Origin: Halomicrobium katesii DSM 19301 | GTDB lineage: Archaea > Halobacteriota > Halobacteria > Halobacteriales > Haloarculaceae | DNA: 64,000 nt | Direction: 5' to 3' | NCBI RefSeq assembly: GCF_000379085.1 | Contig: NZ_KB905378.1 | Coordinates: forward strand, 2,281,725 to 2,345,724 | Shown: positions 10,229 through 19,315 of the stretch, one piece after another | Layout: each line of letters opens with the position of its first letter | Position numbering within the stretch: the stretch's first letter is position 1 | The notes under the pieces: generated by a model | Told to the model about the DNA's origin: nothing | The model's input: the letters and a program-made list of their open reading frames with translations, nothing else | Database searches by the model: none | Program-made: the position numbers and the translations under genes

Positions 10229-11161
10229 TCACCACTTCACCGCCCCGTAGAGATAGCCCAGCCCCACGACGCCCGTGAACACGAACAGCATCGCGAGCTG
10301 GACGACGGCCGCGAGCGACGGCTCGGTGCGGAGACCGCGGAGCCGTCGCGGCGTCGCGACGAACAGCAACGTGGCGAGGTAGTCCGACTCCGTGCTGTCG
10401 GTCTCCGGCACGAGCACTTCGAGTCCGCGCTTGGAGTAGCCCTGCCAGAATGCCCGATCGAGGAGCCACCCGAGCTCCGTCCGGTAGTCGAAGATCTTGT
10501 GGGCGACGATCGCGTCAGGCGTGTAGTACATCCCGCGGCCGTACTCGGCCTGGAGTCGCGCACAGAGCTCGGTCTCTTCGCCCTGGAGGTTCTTGTCGCC
10601 GGTCCGACCGCCGATCTCGGGCTCGAAGCCGCCGAGGTCTTCGAGGACCGACCGCCGGAACGACATGTTCCCGCCGTAGGTGTTGCGTACCTCGCCGCCG
10701 GCCGAGGCGTCGTCGGCCGGCCCGAACGTCGGCGGCGTCACGCCGATCAGCCAGTAGAACTCGGCGGGCAGATAGTCGGGCTCGTCGGCGACCCACTCCG
10801 GGACGAGTCGCCCCCCGACCGCCGGCACGTCGCGCTCCTCGTACACCGAGACCAGCGCTTCGAGCCACCGCTCGTCGGCGATCACGTCGTCGTCGGTGAA
10901 CGCGACTACGTCCCCGCTGGCGGCGTCGAGGCCGCGGTTTCGACTGACTGCGAGCCCGCGGTTCTCCTCGTTGCAGACGATCTGTACGTCCGCTCGGTCG
11001 CCGAAGCGGTCCTCGATGGCCCCACAGACCGCGTCGCTCCCGTCCGAGACCAACACGAGTTCCACGTCGTCGTACGTCCCAGCGAACACGCTCTCGACCG
11101 CCTCAACGAAGTGATCGAAGCGGTCCATCGCGTGCAGACAGATCACGACCGAGACGCGCAT
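10229..11161 (-). CDS. GT2-family glycosyltransferase (AglG/AglE-like) with membrane tail
   Basis: This 310-residue inverting GT-A glycosyltransferase starts MRVSVVICLHAMDRFDHFVEAV, as in haloarchaeal dolichyl-phosphate glycan enzymes AglG/AglE/AglI. The metal-binding motif is VAFTDDDVIAD near residue 90, and GGEETELC-type ED motif (LQGEETELCARL) is near residue 195. One or two hydrophobic helices at the C-terminus (AAVVQLAMLFVFTGVVGLG) anchor it to the membrane. It is first in a two-gene operon and lies next to divergently transcribed aglB, which supports a role in the N-glycosylation pathway. The sugar added is not known. Confidence 0.85.
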   Translation of the reverse strand: MRVSVVICLHAMDRFDHFVEAVESVFAGTYDDVELVLVSDGSDAVCGAIEDRFGDRADVQIVCNEENRGLAVSRNRGLDAASGDVVAFTDDDVIADERWLEALVSVYEERDVPAVGGRLVPEWVADEPDYLPAEFYWLIGVTPPTFGPADDASAGGEVRNTYGGNMSFRRSVLEDLGGFEPEIGGRTGDKNLQGEETELCARLQAEYGRGMYYTPDAIVAHKIFDYRTELGWLLDRAFWQGYSKRGLEVLVPETDSTESDYLATLLFVATPRRLRGLRTEPSLAAVVQLAMLFVFTGVVGLGYLYGAVKW

Positions 11162-11337
11162 GCAGAGTTCTGTCCCGCCTCGTCGCATAGGCGTTTTCAT
11201 TGCTCGATCCCGGGTCGTCGGCGACGAAGCTGCCGTCGAGCGAGTCACCGAGAACGGCCGCTGGCGGACGGCAGACGACGGTTTCTGGCAGCGGCGACGG
11301 CGCGACGACAACCGCCCTGCCGCACCCATATGACAAG

Positions 11338-11347
11338 GCTTATGCGC
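11338..11347 (+). promoter_or_regulatory. Probable TATA box of aglB
   Basis: GGCTTATGCG lies 23-32 nt before the aglB ATG. The short distance suggests a leaderless or nearly leaderless transcript. Confidence 0.5.
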
Positions 11348-11369
11348 GCGATGGCAATTCGTTCGGCTA

Positions 11370-14300
11370 ATGAGTCAATGGCGGGGCCGCCTCGAAGACA
11401 GCGATGAGCTCGAGCGGGCCGTCGACTTGGTGCAGCAGTACTACCACCTCGCTTTCGGCGCCCTCCTCCTCGGGTTCACACTGTGGAATCGTGTCCGACC
11501 GTGGAACAACTACATCGTCGACGGTGAAGTGCTGTTCAACGGGAACGACGCCTGGTATCACTACCGCTCGACGGCCTACACCGTCCGCAACTGGCCACAG
11601 ACCATGCCGTTCGACCCCTGGACGTACTTCCCCCAGGGGACCGACGTGGGTCAGTTCGGCACCCTGTTCGACCAGTTGCTCGCGACCGTCGCACTGGTCG
11701 TCGGGCTCGGATCGCCAAGCGACAACACGATCCGACTCGTCGTGCTGTTCGCACCCGCGGTGTTCGCGGTGCTGACGGGGATCCCCACGTACGTCATCGG
11801 CCGTCGGCTCGGCGGTCGTGCCGGCGGTGTGGTCGCACTGGCCGTGTTCGCACTCTCTGCGGGCTCGATCCTCCAGCGGAGCATGGTCGGCTTCTCGGAC
11901 CACCACATCGCGGAGGTGCTCTTCCAGACGCTGGGCGTCCTCGGCGTGATGGTCGCCGTGACGGTCGCCCGCCGGGACCGGCCGGTCTACGAGCAGTTCC
12001 TCGACAGGGACTTCGAGGGGCTCCGGAGCACGCTCGTCTGGAGCGCGCTCGCGGGCGTCGCGATCACGCTGTACCTGTGGGTCTGGCCCTTCGGCGTCCT
12101 CCTGCTGGGCATCGTCGGCGTCTACCTGCTCTTCCAGCTGACGATCGAGTTCGTCCGCGGCGAGAGCCCGGAACACACGGCGATCGCCGGTGCCGTCGCG
12201 CTGGGCGTGACCGGTGTCCTGATGTTCATCCCGATCACCGCCGCCGAGTTCAGGGTCGGCGTCTTCTCGCTGCTGCACCCGACGCTCGCGTTCGGCGTCG
12301 CCGCCGGCTGCGTGTTCATGGCCTGGCTGGCACGCTTCTGGGACGACCACGACATCGACACGGTGTTCTATCCGCTGACGATCCTGAGTATCCTCGTCGT
12401 CGGTGTCGTCTTCGCACAGCTCGCGACTCCGGGCATCTACGATCTGTTCGCCCGGAACCTGGTCCGGATCTTCGGCGGCGTTCTCGGTATCGGGCCGTCC
12501 GCGACGGCCGGGACGATCGGCGAGATCACGCCGATGCGCCGGCCAGCGATCGCACTGTTCCAGATGCACGGCTTCGCGACGTTCATCGCACTCGCTGCCG
12601 GGGCTCTCGTCGTCGTTCGGAACCTGATCGGCTCGAAGGTCGAGCCCCAGCAGCTCCTCGTCGTGGTCTGGGCGGCGTTCGTCACGGCCGCCGCGATCAC
12701 GCAAGCGCGGTTCGCCTACTACCTCGCAGTGCCGATCGGCGGACTGACGGCCTACGCGGTCGGTGCCGTGCTCCGATACCTCGCTGACGGCGACCGTTCG
12801 ATCGTCGACGGCGACGGCATCAACGTCGAGACGTACCAGGTCCTCACCGTCGCCGCGATCGCCGTCCTCGTCGTCGCACCGATGGTCGCGGTCGCGTCGC
12901 CCACTAACATCGACCGATACGACAGTCCCGGTCCGGGTATCGAGGGCTGGAGCGACGGACTCGACTGGATGGAGGGCAACACGCCCGAGGAGGGGACGTT
13001 CGGCGGTGCCTCGAACGAACTCGACCACTACGGAACCTTCCCGAACGTCGGCGACTTCGAGTACGAAGACGGTCAGTACGGCGTCCTCTCGTGGTGGGAC
13101 TACGGCCACTGGATAACCGCCCAGGGCCAGCGGATTCCGACCGCCAACCCGTTCCAGCAGGGTGCCACCGAGGCCGCGAACTTCCTGCTGGCCCCCAACG
13201 AGACCCAGGCCAACGACGCGCTCGACACGGTGAGCGAGAACGACTCGGAGGCCGAGACCCGGTACGTCGCCGTCGACTGGAAGATGGCCGAGACCAACGG
13301 CAACGTCGGCGGGAAGTTCTTCGCGCCGCCGAACTTCTACGACGTGTCGGAGGTCAGCCAGCAGGACTACTACAGCCCGGTCTACTCCAGTCGCGCACAG
13401 TCGCTCCGGGGCGCGTCGTTTGTCCACCAGCGACAGGCCTACTACAACAGCACGGTGGTGCGTCTCTACCGCTACCACGGTAGCGCCGTCGAGCCACAGC
13501 CGATCGGCGTCGACTGGGAACCGAGCACGCTACAGAACCGACAGGTCGCACAGGTCGACGGCCAGCGGGCGATCTTCCAGACCCAGACGATGGAAGAAGC
13601 ACGCGCGTACACGGCCAACGACTCCACGTCGAGCGTCGGCGGGATCGGTGCGCTCCCGTCCGAACGCGTCCCCGCGATGGAACACTACCGACTCGTCGGC
13701 ACCAGCGAGCAGTCCGCGACGGCGAGCGGTCAGTACAACCGCGGTCTGCTACAGTCCGCCGCAGCCTCGGGACTGGGCTATCAGCGCGTCAACAGTACCG
13801 CGGAGTGTACGTCTGACGTGACACTTCGGGTCGCAGAGTCCGGCCCGGGACAGATCGCGTGTCTGCCGGAAGGCATCGAACAGCAGGTCTTCCACGACAC
13901 GGCCCCGCAGTGGCTGAAGGTCTTCGAGCGCGTTCCCGGTGCGACCGTCGAGGGAACCGGCCCCGAGAACGCGACCGTGCAGGCGACCGTCGAGATGTAC
14001 AACCCCGCCTCCGACGAGACGTTCACCTACACCCAACAGACGCGAACGAACGACGACGGGACGTTCACGATGACCGTCCCGTACTCGACGACCGGATACG
14101 ACGAGTTCGGACCGGACAACGGCTACACGAACGTCTCGGTCAGAGCCAACAGCAGCTACCAGTTCCGTGCCGGTAGCGTCGACAACGGCACGCTCACCCA
14201 GTGGAGCGGAACGACCGACGTCTCGGAGGGACAGGTGCTTGGCGTCGACGAGGAGCCGGCCGAAGTCGAGATGAACAGCTCGGAGGTCGATCTCTCGCCG

Positions 14301-14441
14301 TCCGAGAACGAGACCGACGGAACGAACACGACCAGCGACACCGGAAACTCCGAGACGACCGACGGCTCAGAGACGACCGACGAGACGACGACGGCGACGC
14401 CCGAGCAGGAGACGGACACCGCGACCGAGAGCGGCAACTGA
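11370..14441 (+). CDS. aglB: Archaeal oligosaccharyltransferase AglB (STT3 family)
   Basis: This 1023-residue enzyme transfers lipid-linked glycan to Asn in N-x-S/T sequons on the outer membrane face. The N-terminal half has about 13 hydrophobic segments. The external-loop region near residue 55 contains GNDAWYHYRS, matching the D-x-D/D-x-x-Y metal site of STT3 proteins. FSDHHIAEVLFQ is near residue 173. The signature WWDYG is at residues 575-579 (SWWDYGHWI) and begins the soluble C-terminal domain. The C-terminus ends in a low-complexity Thr/Ser/Glu-rich tail of about 60 residues. Length is normal for haloarchaeal AglB. It is divergent from the GT2 gene and closes the glycosylation locus. 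Confidence 0.96.
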   Translation: MSQWRGRLEDSDELERAVDLVQQYYHLAFGALLLGFTLWNRVRPWNNYIVDGEVLFNGNDAWYHYRSTAYTVRNWPQTMPFDPWTYFPQGTDVGQFGTLFDQLLATVALVVGLGSPSDNTIRLVVLFAPAVFAVLTGIPTYVIGRRLGGRAGGVVALAVFALSAGSILQRSMVGFSDHHIAEVLFQTLGVLGVMVAVTVARRDRPVYEQFLDRDFEGLRSTLVWSALAGVAITLYLWVWPFGVLLLGIVGVYLLFQLTIEFVRGESPEHTAIAGAVALGVTGVLMFIPITAAEFRVGVFSLLHPTLAFGVAAGCVFMAWLARFWDDHDIDTVFYPLTILSILVVGVVFAQLATPGIYDLFARNLVRIFGGVLGIGPSATAGTIGEITPMRRPAIALFQMHGFATFIALAAGALVVVRNLIGSKVEPQQLLVVVWAAFVTAAAITQARFAYYLAVPIGGLTAYAVGAVLRYLADGDRSIVDGDGINVETYQVLTVAAIAVLVVAPMVAVASPTNIDRYDSPGPGIEGWSDGLDWMEGNTPEEGTFGGASNELDHYGTFPNVGDFEYEDGQYGVLSWWDYGHWITAQGQRIPTANPFQQGATEAANFLLAPNETQANDALDTVSENDSEAETRYVAVDWKMAETNGNVGGKFFAPPNFYDVSEVSQQDYYSPVYSSRAQSLRGASFVHQRQAYYNSTVVRLYRYHGSAVEPQPIGVDWEPSTLQNRQVAQVDGQRAIFQTQTMEEARAYTANDSTSSVGGIGALPSERVPAMEHYRLVGTSEQSATASGQYNRGLLQSAAASGLGYQRVNSTAECTSDVTLRVAESGPGQIACLPEGIEQQVFHDTAPQWLKVFERVPGATVEGTGPENATVQATVEMYNPASDETFTYTQQTRTNDDGTFTMTVPYSTTGYDEFGPDNGYTNVSVRANSSYQFRAGSVDNGTLTQWSGTTDVSEGQVLGVDEEPAEVEMNSSEVDLSPSENETDGTNTTSDTGNSETTDGSETTDETTTATPEQETDTATESGN

Positions 14442-14499
14442 CGCGGAGCCGCCGGACGGGACCGGCACGCTCATTATTCTCTGGCACCACCGTGACGGT

Positions 14500-14679
14500 A
14501 TGACGAAACTCGTCCCGCCCTCGGAGCGGACGTGCGAACGCTGCGGTCGTCACGACGTCTGGGACGACGAGACCGACTCGTGGCAGATCGTGGTCGACGG
14601 CGAGCAAAAGGAGGCCGGCAACCCCTTCTGTCTCCACGAGTGGGACATCAACGGCAGTTACAGTCCGCTGGCCGAGTGA
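14500..14679 (+). CDS. Small HEWD-motif haloarchaeal protein with one Cys pair
   Basis: This 59-residue protein carries CERCG near the N-terminus and FCLHEWDINGSYSPLAE at the C-terminus. The HEWD motif defines a haloarchaea-specific family of small proteins of unknown function. Only one CxxC pair plus a later Cys and His are present, so metal binding is possible but unproved. It lies 58 bp behind aglB on the same strand. TCATTATTC about 25-33 nt upstream may be its own TATA element. Confidence 0.75.
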   Translation: MTKLVPPSERTCERCGRHDVWDDETDSWQIVVDGEQKEAGNPFCLHEWDINGSYSPLAE

Positions 14680-14691
14680 ACGGCCGCGGCG

Positions 14692-15156
14692 TCACTCGTC
14701 GCCGAACTCCGGCAGGTCGTCCGGCAGGTCCGGGTCGGTCTGCCAGTCGACGTAATCGGCCTTGAGCGTCTCGCTGACCGTCCGTCCCAGCTCGGCCATG
14801 CCGGCGTTGATCCCCGAGACGGTGTCCCAGGAGTCCAGATCCGGGTGCAGCGATCGTTCTCGCCAGTCCTCGGGCAGTCCCGGGGCGTGGTACCCCACCC
14901 GCTGTGCGAAGTCGTCCCAGAAGAAGTCGAACTGCTCGACGAGATCCAGTTCGCTGACGATCTCGAACGCCGTCTCGTCGAGGTCGCTCGTCTCGGCCCA
15001 CTCCGTGAACGCCTGCTCCCAGGCACCGTCCTGCAAGAACGTCTCCAGTTCTTCGCGCCGGTACTCGCTCGTGTCCACGTCGACGTCGTCGTAGTCGCTG
15101 GCGTCGACGGCGGTGTCGAGCTCGGGCGGTGCCGGCGGGTCTACGTCCAGTGGCAT
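14692..15156 (-). CDS. Conserved haloarchaeal acidic protein of unknown function
   Basis: This 154-residue, highly acidic, soluble protein has no recognised domain. The sequence is rich in Trp and aromatic residues in the middle (EQFDFFWDDFAQRVGYHAPG) and ends DLPEFGDE. It is convergent with the HEWD gene. Plausible alternatives to a stable cytoplasmic protein are not supported by any motif seen. Confidence 0.65.
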   Translation of the reverse strand: MPLDVDPPAPPELDTAVDASDYDDVDVDTSEYRREELETFLQDGAWEQAFTEWAETSDLDETAFEIVSELDLVEQFDFFWDDFAQRVGYHAPGLPEDWRERSLHPDLDSWDTVSGINAGMAELGRTVSETLKADYVDWQTDPDLPDDLPEFGDE

Positions 15157-15284
15157 GACTGGGCGTTCGTCTGGTTGTCGTATAAGCGTGTGCCGTCGAG
15201 GACTGCGACGCTGGGACGGGCGGTGGCGAGTATTCGGACGGCTGTCGGTGACTTCGACACGCCGACGCGGGTCCGTGCGTCGAG

Positions 15285-15560
15285 CTACGCGGTGACGTAC
15301 TGAGACTCCCAGTCCTGGCGGGCGTTGAGCTCGCGCTTGCCGCGACTGGTCAGGGCGTAGAAGTTCGTTCGCCGGTCGCGCTGTCCCTTTTCGACCATCC
15401 CCTTCTCGACGAGCGTGTCGAGGTTCGGATACAGGCGTCCGTGGTTCACATCGCTCTCGTAGTACTTTTCGAGCTCGTCTTTGATCGCGAGCCCGTGTGG
15501 TTCGTCCAGTCCTGCGATGACGTACAGCAAGTCACGCTGAAATCCAGTCAGATCGTACAT
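15285..15560 (-). CDS. PadR-family transcriptional regulator
   Basis: This 91-residue winged-helix protein begins MYDLTGFQRDLLYVIAGL, followed by PHGLAIKDELEKYYESDVNHGRLYPNLDTL, the classic PadR recognition region, and a wing GMVEKGQRDRRTNFYALT. It binds DNA as a dimer and represses nearby or distant genes; the effector is unknown. A GATATATC palindrome at 15587-15594 lies 27-34 nt upstream on the minus strand and can serve as TATA box. It is monocistronic. Confidence 0.9.
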   Translation of the reverse strand: MYDLTGFQRDLLYVIAGLDEPHGLAIKDELEKYYESDVNHGRLYPNLDTLVEKGMVEKGQRDRRTNFYALTSRGKRELNARQDWESQYVTA

Positions 15561-15818
15561 CGAACTCGAACGTATATTGAAAACCCCGATATATCACGTT
15601 TTCTGGGATGTTCGAAAGTCACTAACCACAATGTAATCGCAAGCCGTCTGGTAATTTTGCGAACTACCGTGCGGAAAGCAATAGTGTTAGATGAGAACGA
15701 GGTTCTCCGTGATAGTTCGATCCAGTGAATAGTCCTCGTTCCGACAGGTGACCTGACGGCCGACCGACAGTCGTGACCGACAGAAACGCATAACAGTGGC
15801 CGCCGTGTAGCCGGCGTG
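15561..15818. other. Intergenic region between divergent padR-like and traB-like genes
   Basis: No coding region is supported in these 258 bp. The part next to the PadR gene is unusually A/T-rich. CGCATAAC at 15787-15794 fits a TATA box for the TraB-like gene, 25-32 nt before its ATG. Confidence 0.5.
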
Positions 15819-17390
15819 ATGACCGACCGCGCCGAGACCACGCGTAATCTGCCACAGGGGGGTGGTGGCGAGGGGCGTGTGACGGTAGTAGGGACGGCAC
15901 ACGTCTCACAGGATAGTGTCGAGGAAGTCGAACGGACGATCGAGGACGAACAGCCCGACGTGGTCGCCGTCGAGCTGGACGAGGGTCGCTACAGGCAGAT
16001 GAAAGGCGAGACGCCGGAGGACCTCGACGCCGGTGATCTGCTTCGGGGGAACACGGTCTTTCAGTTTCTGGCCTACTGGATGCTGTCGTACGTCCAGACG
16101 CGACTGGGCGATCGCTTCGACGTGAGTCCCGGTGCAGACATGATGGCCGCAGTCGAGACGGCCGAACGCAACGGTCTGGGGGTCGCACTCGTCGACCGCG
16201 ACATCCAGATGACGGTCCAGCGGTTCTGGGCGCGCCTCTCTTTCTGGGAGAAGCTCTCGCTCGTCGGCGCTCTCTTCGCTGGCATGGGCGACTCTCGCAC
16301 CGTCGGCCTCTCGATCGGCCTCACGATCGGGGTGCTGGTGAGCGTCGTCGTCGAGTCGACGATCGGTCCGCTCGTGGTTCCGGCCGGGAACTGGCTCGGC
16401 AGTTCGCTCCCGCTCGTCGGTGGGCTCGGCGGCCTGGGCGTCGCCGTCGCAGACGGGCTCGTCGTCGCGCTCGGCGTCGCACTGGTGGTCGGGATCCCGG
16501 TGCTCGCACTGTTGACCCGTGCCAGCGGCGGCGAAGAGTACGAGGAGTTCGACCCCGCCGAACTCACCGACGTGGACGTCGTGACGGCGATGATGGAGGA
16601 GTTTCGCCAGTTCTCGCCGGGCGGTGCGGAGGCCCTGATCGACGAGCGCGACGCCTACATCGCACACAACCTCGTGGACCTCCGTGACGCCGGCTACCAC
16701 GTCGTCGCTATTGTCGGTGCCGGCCACCGCGCGGGGATCGAACGCTACCTCGATCACCCCGAGGAACTGCCGCCGGAGTCCTCGCTGGTCGGTCGGGAAA
16801 CCGGCGGCTGGTTCTCGCCGTACAAGCTCTTTGGTTACCTCTTTACGCTTGGCTTCCTGGTCTTTTTCCTCCTGCTGGCGATGGCAGTCTACACCGGCGT
16901 GCCGGGGGCCTCCAGCGAGTTCCTGTTCACGCTGTTCGGGACGTGGTTCCTCGTCAACGGAATCGTCGCCGCGGCCCTGGCCCGACTCGCCGGCGCTCAC
17001 TGGTCGAGCTCCGCCGTCGGCGGCGCGGTCGCGTGGCTCACGAGCGTCAATCCGCTGCTCGCGCCCGGGTGGTTCGCGGGCTACATCGAGTTGCGATACG
17101 TCAACGTCAACGTCGGCGACATCAGCACGCTCAACGAGATCCTCGACGACGAGCAGGCCCCGCTGTCCGACATCTTCCAGCGGCTCCGGGCGGTGCCCCT
17201 GTTCAGACTCATCCTCATCGTCGCGATGACCAACGTCGGGAGCATGATCGCGAGCGCGCTGTTCGCGACGACGCTGCTGCCGATCATCGCGGCCGGCGCA
17301 CCGAACATCAACGGCGTCGACGGCGTCGTTCGGCTCATGATCCAGGGCGCACGGAACAGCGCCGACCTGCTGTGGGGGCTGGTGCGATGA
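15819..17390 (+). CDS. TraB/PrgY-like membrane protein (TIKI/TraB superfamily)
   Basis: This 523-residue protein has an N-terminal and a mid-protein cytosolic domain separated by membrane segments. VVGTAHVSQDS near residue 25 and AIVGAGHRAGIERYL near residue 300 are the two G-x-x-H motifs typical of TraB-superfamily putative metalloproteases; VAVELDEGRY supplies the conserved Glu. Hydrophobic segments occur at about 165-235 and in a C-terminal block from about 330 to 520. In enterococci the family shuts down peptide pheromone, but the archaeal role is unknown. It overlaps the next gene by ATGA, so translation is coupled to a site-2-type protease. ATG at 15819 is preferred to GTG at 15816. Confidence 0.87.
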   Translation: MTDRAETTRNLPQGGGGEGRVTVVGTAHVSQDSVEEVERTIEDEQPDVVAVELDEGRYRQMKGETPEDLDAGDLLRGNTVFQFLAYWMLSYVQTRLGDRFDVSPGADMMAAVETAERNGLGVALVDRDIQMTVQRFWARLSFWEKLSLVGALFAGMGDSRTVGLSIGLTIGVLVSVVVESTIGPLVVPAGNWLGSSLPLVGGLGGLGVAVADGLVVALGVALVVGIPVLALLTRASGGEEYEEFDPAELTDVDVVTAMMEEFRQFSPGGAEALIDERDAYIAHNLVDLRDAGYHVVAIVGAGHRAGIERYLDHPEELPPESSLVGRETGGWFSPYKLFGYLFTLGFLVFFLLLAMAVYTGVPGASSEFLFTLFGTWFLVNGIVAAALARLAGAHWSSSAVGGAVAWLTSVNPLLAPGWFAGYIELRYVNVNVGDISTLNEILDDEQAPLSDIFQRLRAVPLFRLILIVAMTNVGSMIASALFATTLLPIIAAGAPNINGVDGVVRLMIQGARNSADLLWGLVR

Positions 17391-18028
17391 ACGTCCGCTT
17401 CAGCGAGCGCGAACTCAAGGACCTCCTGATCGCGTGGCTCGCGCTGGGTCTCGCCTTCGCGATCTTCATCAACTACGACATGGTCCAGGGCTTGCTCGCC
17501 GGCCGGCCGCCGAACCCGGCTGCGATCGTCGGGGCGCTGGCGGTGAGTCTGTTCACCGCAGGGATCGGCTTCCTGTTGCACGAACTCGCACACAAGGTCG
17601 TCGCGGTCCGGTTCGGCCAGATCGCGGAGTTTCGCGCCGACTACAACATGCTGTTCCTGGCCGTCGTCAGCGCGCTGGCCGGCTTCCTCTTTGCTGCGCC
17701 GGGCGCGGTCCACCACCGCGGTCGGATCTCCGAGCGAGAGAACGGGCTGATCGCACTCGCCGGCCCCGTGACCAACGTCGCCCTCGCGCTGGTGTTCGTC
17801 GTCCCGCTGGTCGTCGCCTGGTTCGGGCTCTTCGGGGGCCTCCTGTTCGAGTTGGCGGCGCTCGGCGTCTCGATCAACCTGTTGCTCGCGGGCTTCAACA
17901 TGATCCCGTTCGGTCCCCTCGACGGCAAGAAGGTCCTGGCCTGGAGCAAGCCGGTCTACGCCGTCGTCGCCGCGCCGATGCTCCTGCTGGGGGTCTTCGT
18001 GCTCCTCGCCGGCGTTCCCGGACTGTAG
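17387..18028 (+). CDS. Site-2-protease-like M50 family membrane metalloprotease
   Basis: This 213-residue polytopic protein has the zinc-binding motif HELAH at residues 65-69 within a membrane helix (GFLLHELAHKVVAVRFG) and a second conserved motif FNMIPFGPLDGKKV near residue 180, where the Asp completes the zinc site. About six hydrophobic segments are visible. Members cleave membrane-spanning segments of signalling proteins. It overlaps the TraB-like gene by four bases. No PDZ or CBS domain is present. The substrate is unknown. Confidence 0.87.
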   Translation: MNVRFSERELKDLLIAWLALGLAFAIFINYDMVQGLLAGRPPNPAAIVGALAVSLFTAGIGFLLHELAHKVVAVRFGQIAEFRADYNMLFLAVVSALAGFLFAAPGAVHHRGRISERENGLIALAGPVTNVALALVFVVPLVVAWFGLFGGLLFELAALGVSINLLLAGFNMIPFGPLDGKKVLAWSKPVYAVVAAPMLLLGVFVLLAGVPGL

Positions 18029-18081
18029 TCCGGTCCCACGGAAACGGTGGTCTTTTGCTCTCGGCCCGCCCGCTCTCGCAT

Positions 18082-19071
18082 ATGACCGACGACAGCGACG
18101 ACGAGGAGGGGCTGACATACGCGGACAGCGGCGTCGACATCGACGCCAGCGAAGCCGCGACGGCGGCGCTCATCGGAGCGGCCGGCGAGTTCGAGGGCGA
18201 CTACGCGGGCCTGGTCGACATCGGCGACCAGTACCTCGCGCTGGCGACCGACGGCGTCGGCACCAAGCTCCTCGTCGCCGAAGCGATCGACGACTACTCG
18301 ACGATCGGTATCGACTGCATCGCGATGAACGTCAACGATCTCGTAGCGACGGGGGTCGAACCGGTCGCGTTCGTCGACTACCTCGCAGTCGAGGAGCCGG
18401 ACGACGAGGAGTCCGAGCAGATCGGGGCCGGACTGCGCGAGGGTGCCAAGCGGGGCGACGTGGCACTGGTCGGCGGCGAGACCGCCGTGATGCCGGACGT
18501 GATCAAGGGGCTAGACATCGCCGGCACCTGTGCCGGACTCGCGCCCAAGGACGCGGTCTTCCCCGGCGAAGCCGAGCCCGGCGACGCGATCGTCGGCTGG
18601 CCCTCGGCCGGGATCCACTCCAACGGTCTCACCCTCGCTCGCGAGGCCGTCACCGCGAACCACGAGTACACCGACGACTACCCCCACGATCCCGAGCAGA
18701 CGATCGCCGAGGCACTGTTGACGCCGACCCGAATCTACACCGACCTGCTGGGTCCGCTCCGGGACGCCGAGACCCACGCCGCGGCCCACGTGACCGGGGG
18801 TGGCTGGACGAACCTCACCCGGATGGGCGAGCACCGCTACGAGATCACCGACCTGTTCGACGCTCAGCCGATCTTCGAGTTCGTCCAGTCGGAGGGCTCG
18901 GTCTCCGACGAGGAGATGCACCGGACCTTCAACATGGGGACCGGGTTCGTGGCCGCGATGCCGGAAAGCGCCGCCGAGACCGTCGTCGAGGCGACCGACG
19001 GGCGCATCATCGGCGAGGTCACGGACGGAGAGGGCTGTGTCGCCGTCCGCGGGCTAGAGCTGACCGGCTGA
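18082..19071 (+). CDS. purM: Phosphoribosylformylglycinamidine cyclo-ligase (AIR synthetase)
   Basis: This 329-residue enzyme closes the imidazole ring in purine synthesis using ATP. LTYADSGVDIDA is the conserved N-terminus. ATDGVGTKL near residue 55 and DCIAMNVNDLVATG near residue 75 form the ATP/dimer site; LVGGETAVMPD is near residue 130 and HVTGGGWTNLTRM in the C-terminal domain. FNMGTGFV is also conserved. The length is typical. It follows the M50 gene by 53 bp and has its own CGCATATG region just upstream, so it may be separately transcribed. Confidence 0.95.
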   Translation: MTDDSDDEEGLTYADSGVDIDASEAATAALIGAAGEFEGDYAGLVDIGDQYLALATDGVGTKLLVAEAIDDYSTIGIDCIAMNVNDLVATGVEPVAFVDYLAVEEPDDEESEQIGAGLREGAKRGDVALVGGETAVMPDVIKGLDIAGTCAGLAPKDAVFPGEAEPGDAIVGWPSAGIHSNGLTLAREAVTANHEYTDDYPHDPEQTIAEALLTPTRIYTDLLGPLRDAETHAAAHVTGGGWTNLTRMGEHRYEITDLFDAQPIFEFVQSEGSVSDEEMHRTFNMGTGFVAAMPESAAETVVEATDGRIIGEVTDGEGCVAVRGLELTG

Positions 19072-19081
19072 GCGGGGCCAA

Positions 19082-19234
19082 CTACCGCTCGATCTCCTGC
19101 TCTCGCGGTTCGTTCGCGACGAGTCGCAACTGGAGGGCCTCGCGGAGGTGATATCTGATGCGATCGTCGTCGGCAATTTCGAGCGCCGTTTCGAGCTGCC
19201 GGTGCAGTCTGTCGTCGTCGGGACGAACCGTCAT
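19082..19234 (-). CDS. Small conserved haloarchaeal protein (50 aa)
   Basis: The minus strand encodes MTVRPDDDRLHRQLETALEI... ending PREQEIER, 50 residues from ATG at 19234 to TAG at 19084. It is charged and predicted helical, with no membrane segment or metal motif. The start codon and codon usage look haloarchaeal and the frame is not a shadow of a larger gene. Function is unknown. Confidence 0.6.
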   Translation of the reverse strand: MTVRPDDDRLHRQLETALEIADDDRIRYHLREALQLRLVANEPREQEIER

Positions 19235-19315
19235 TGCTACTCTGGACGCGACGGGGCTACAAAAGGGACTCCGACCGTTCAGCCGAGTATACGGCGACTA
19301 ACGCCCCAAGACCCG

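Noticed and set aside
11367..13478. Antisense 703-codon open frame over aglB
   Set aside because: The plus-strand aglB has the conserved WWDYG domain and membrane pattern. The antisense frame exists because of GC-rich third positions and shows no family signature.
15906..17000. Antisense frame over the TraB-like gene
   Set aside because: Glu/Arg/His-rich shadow opposite a well-supported membrane protein gene.
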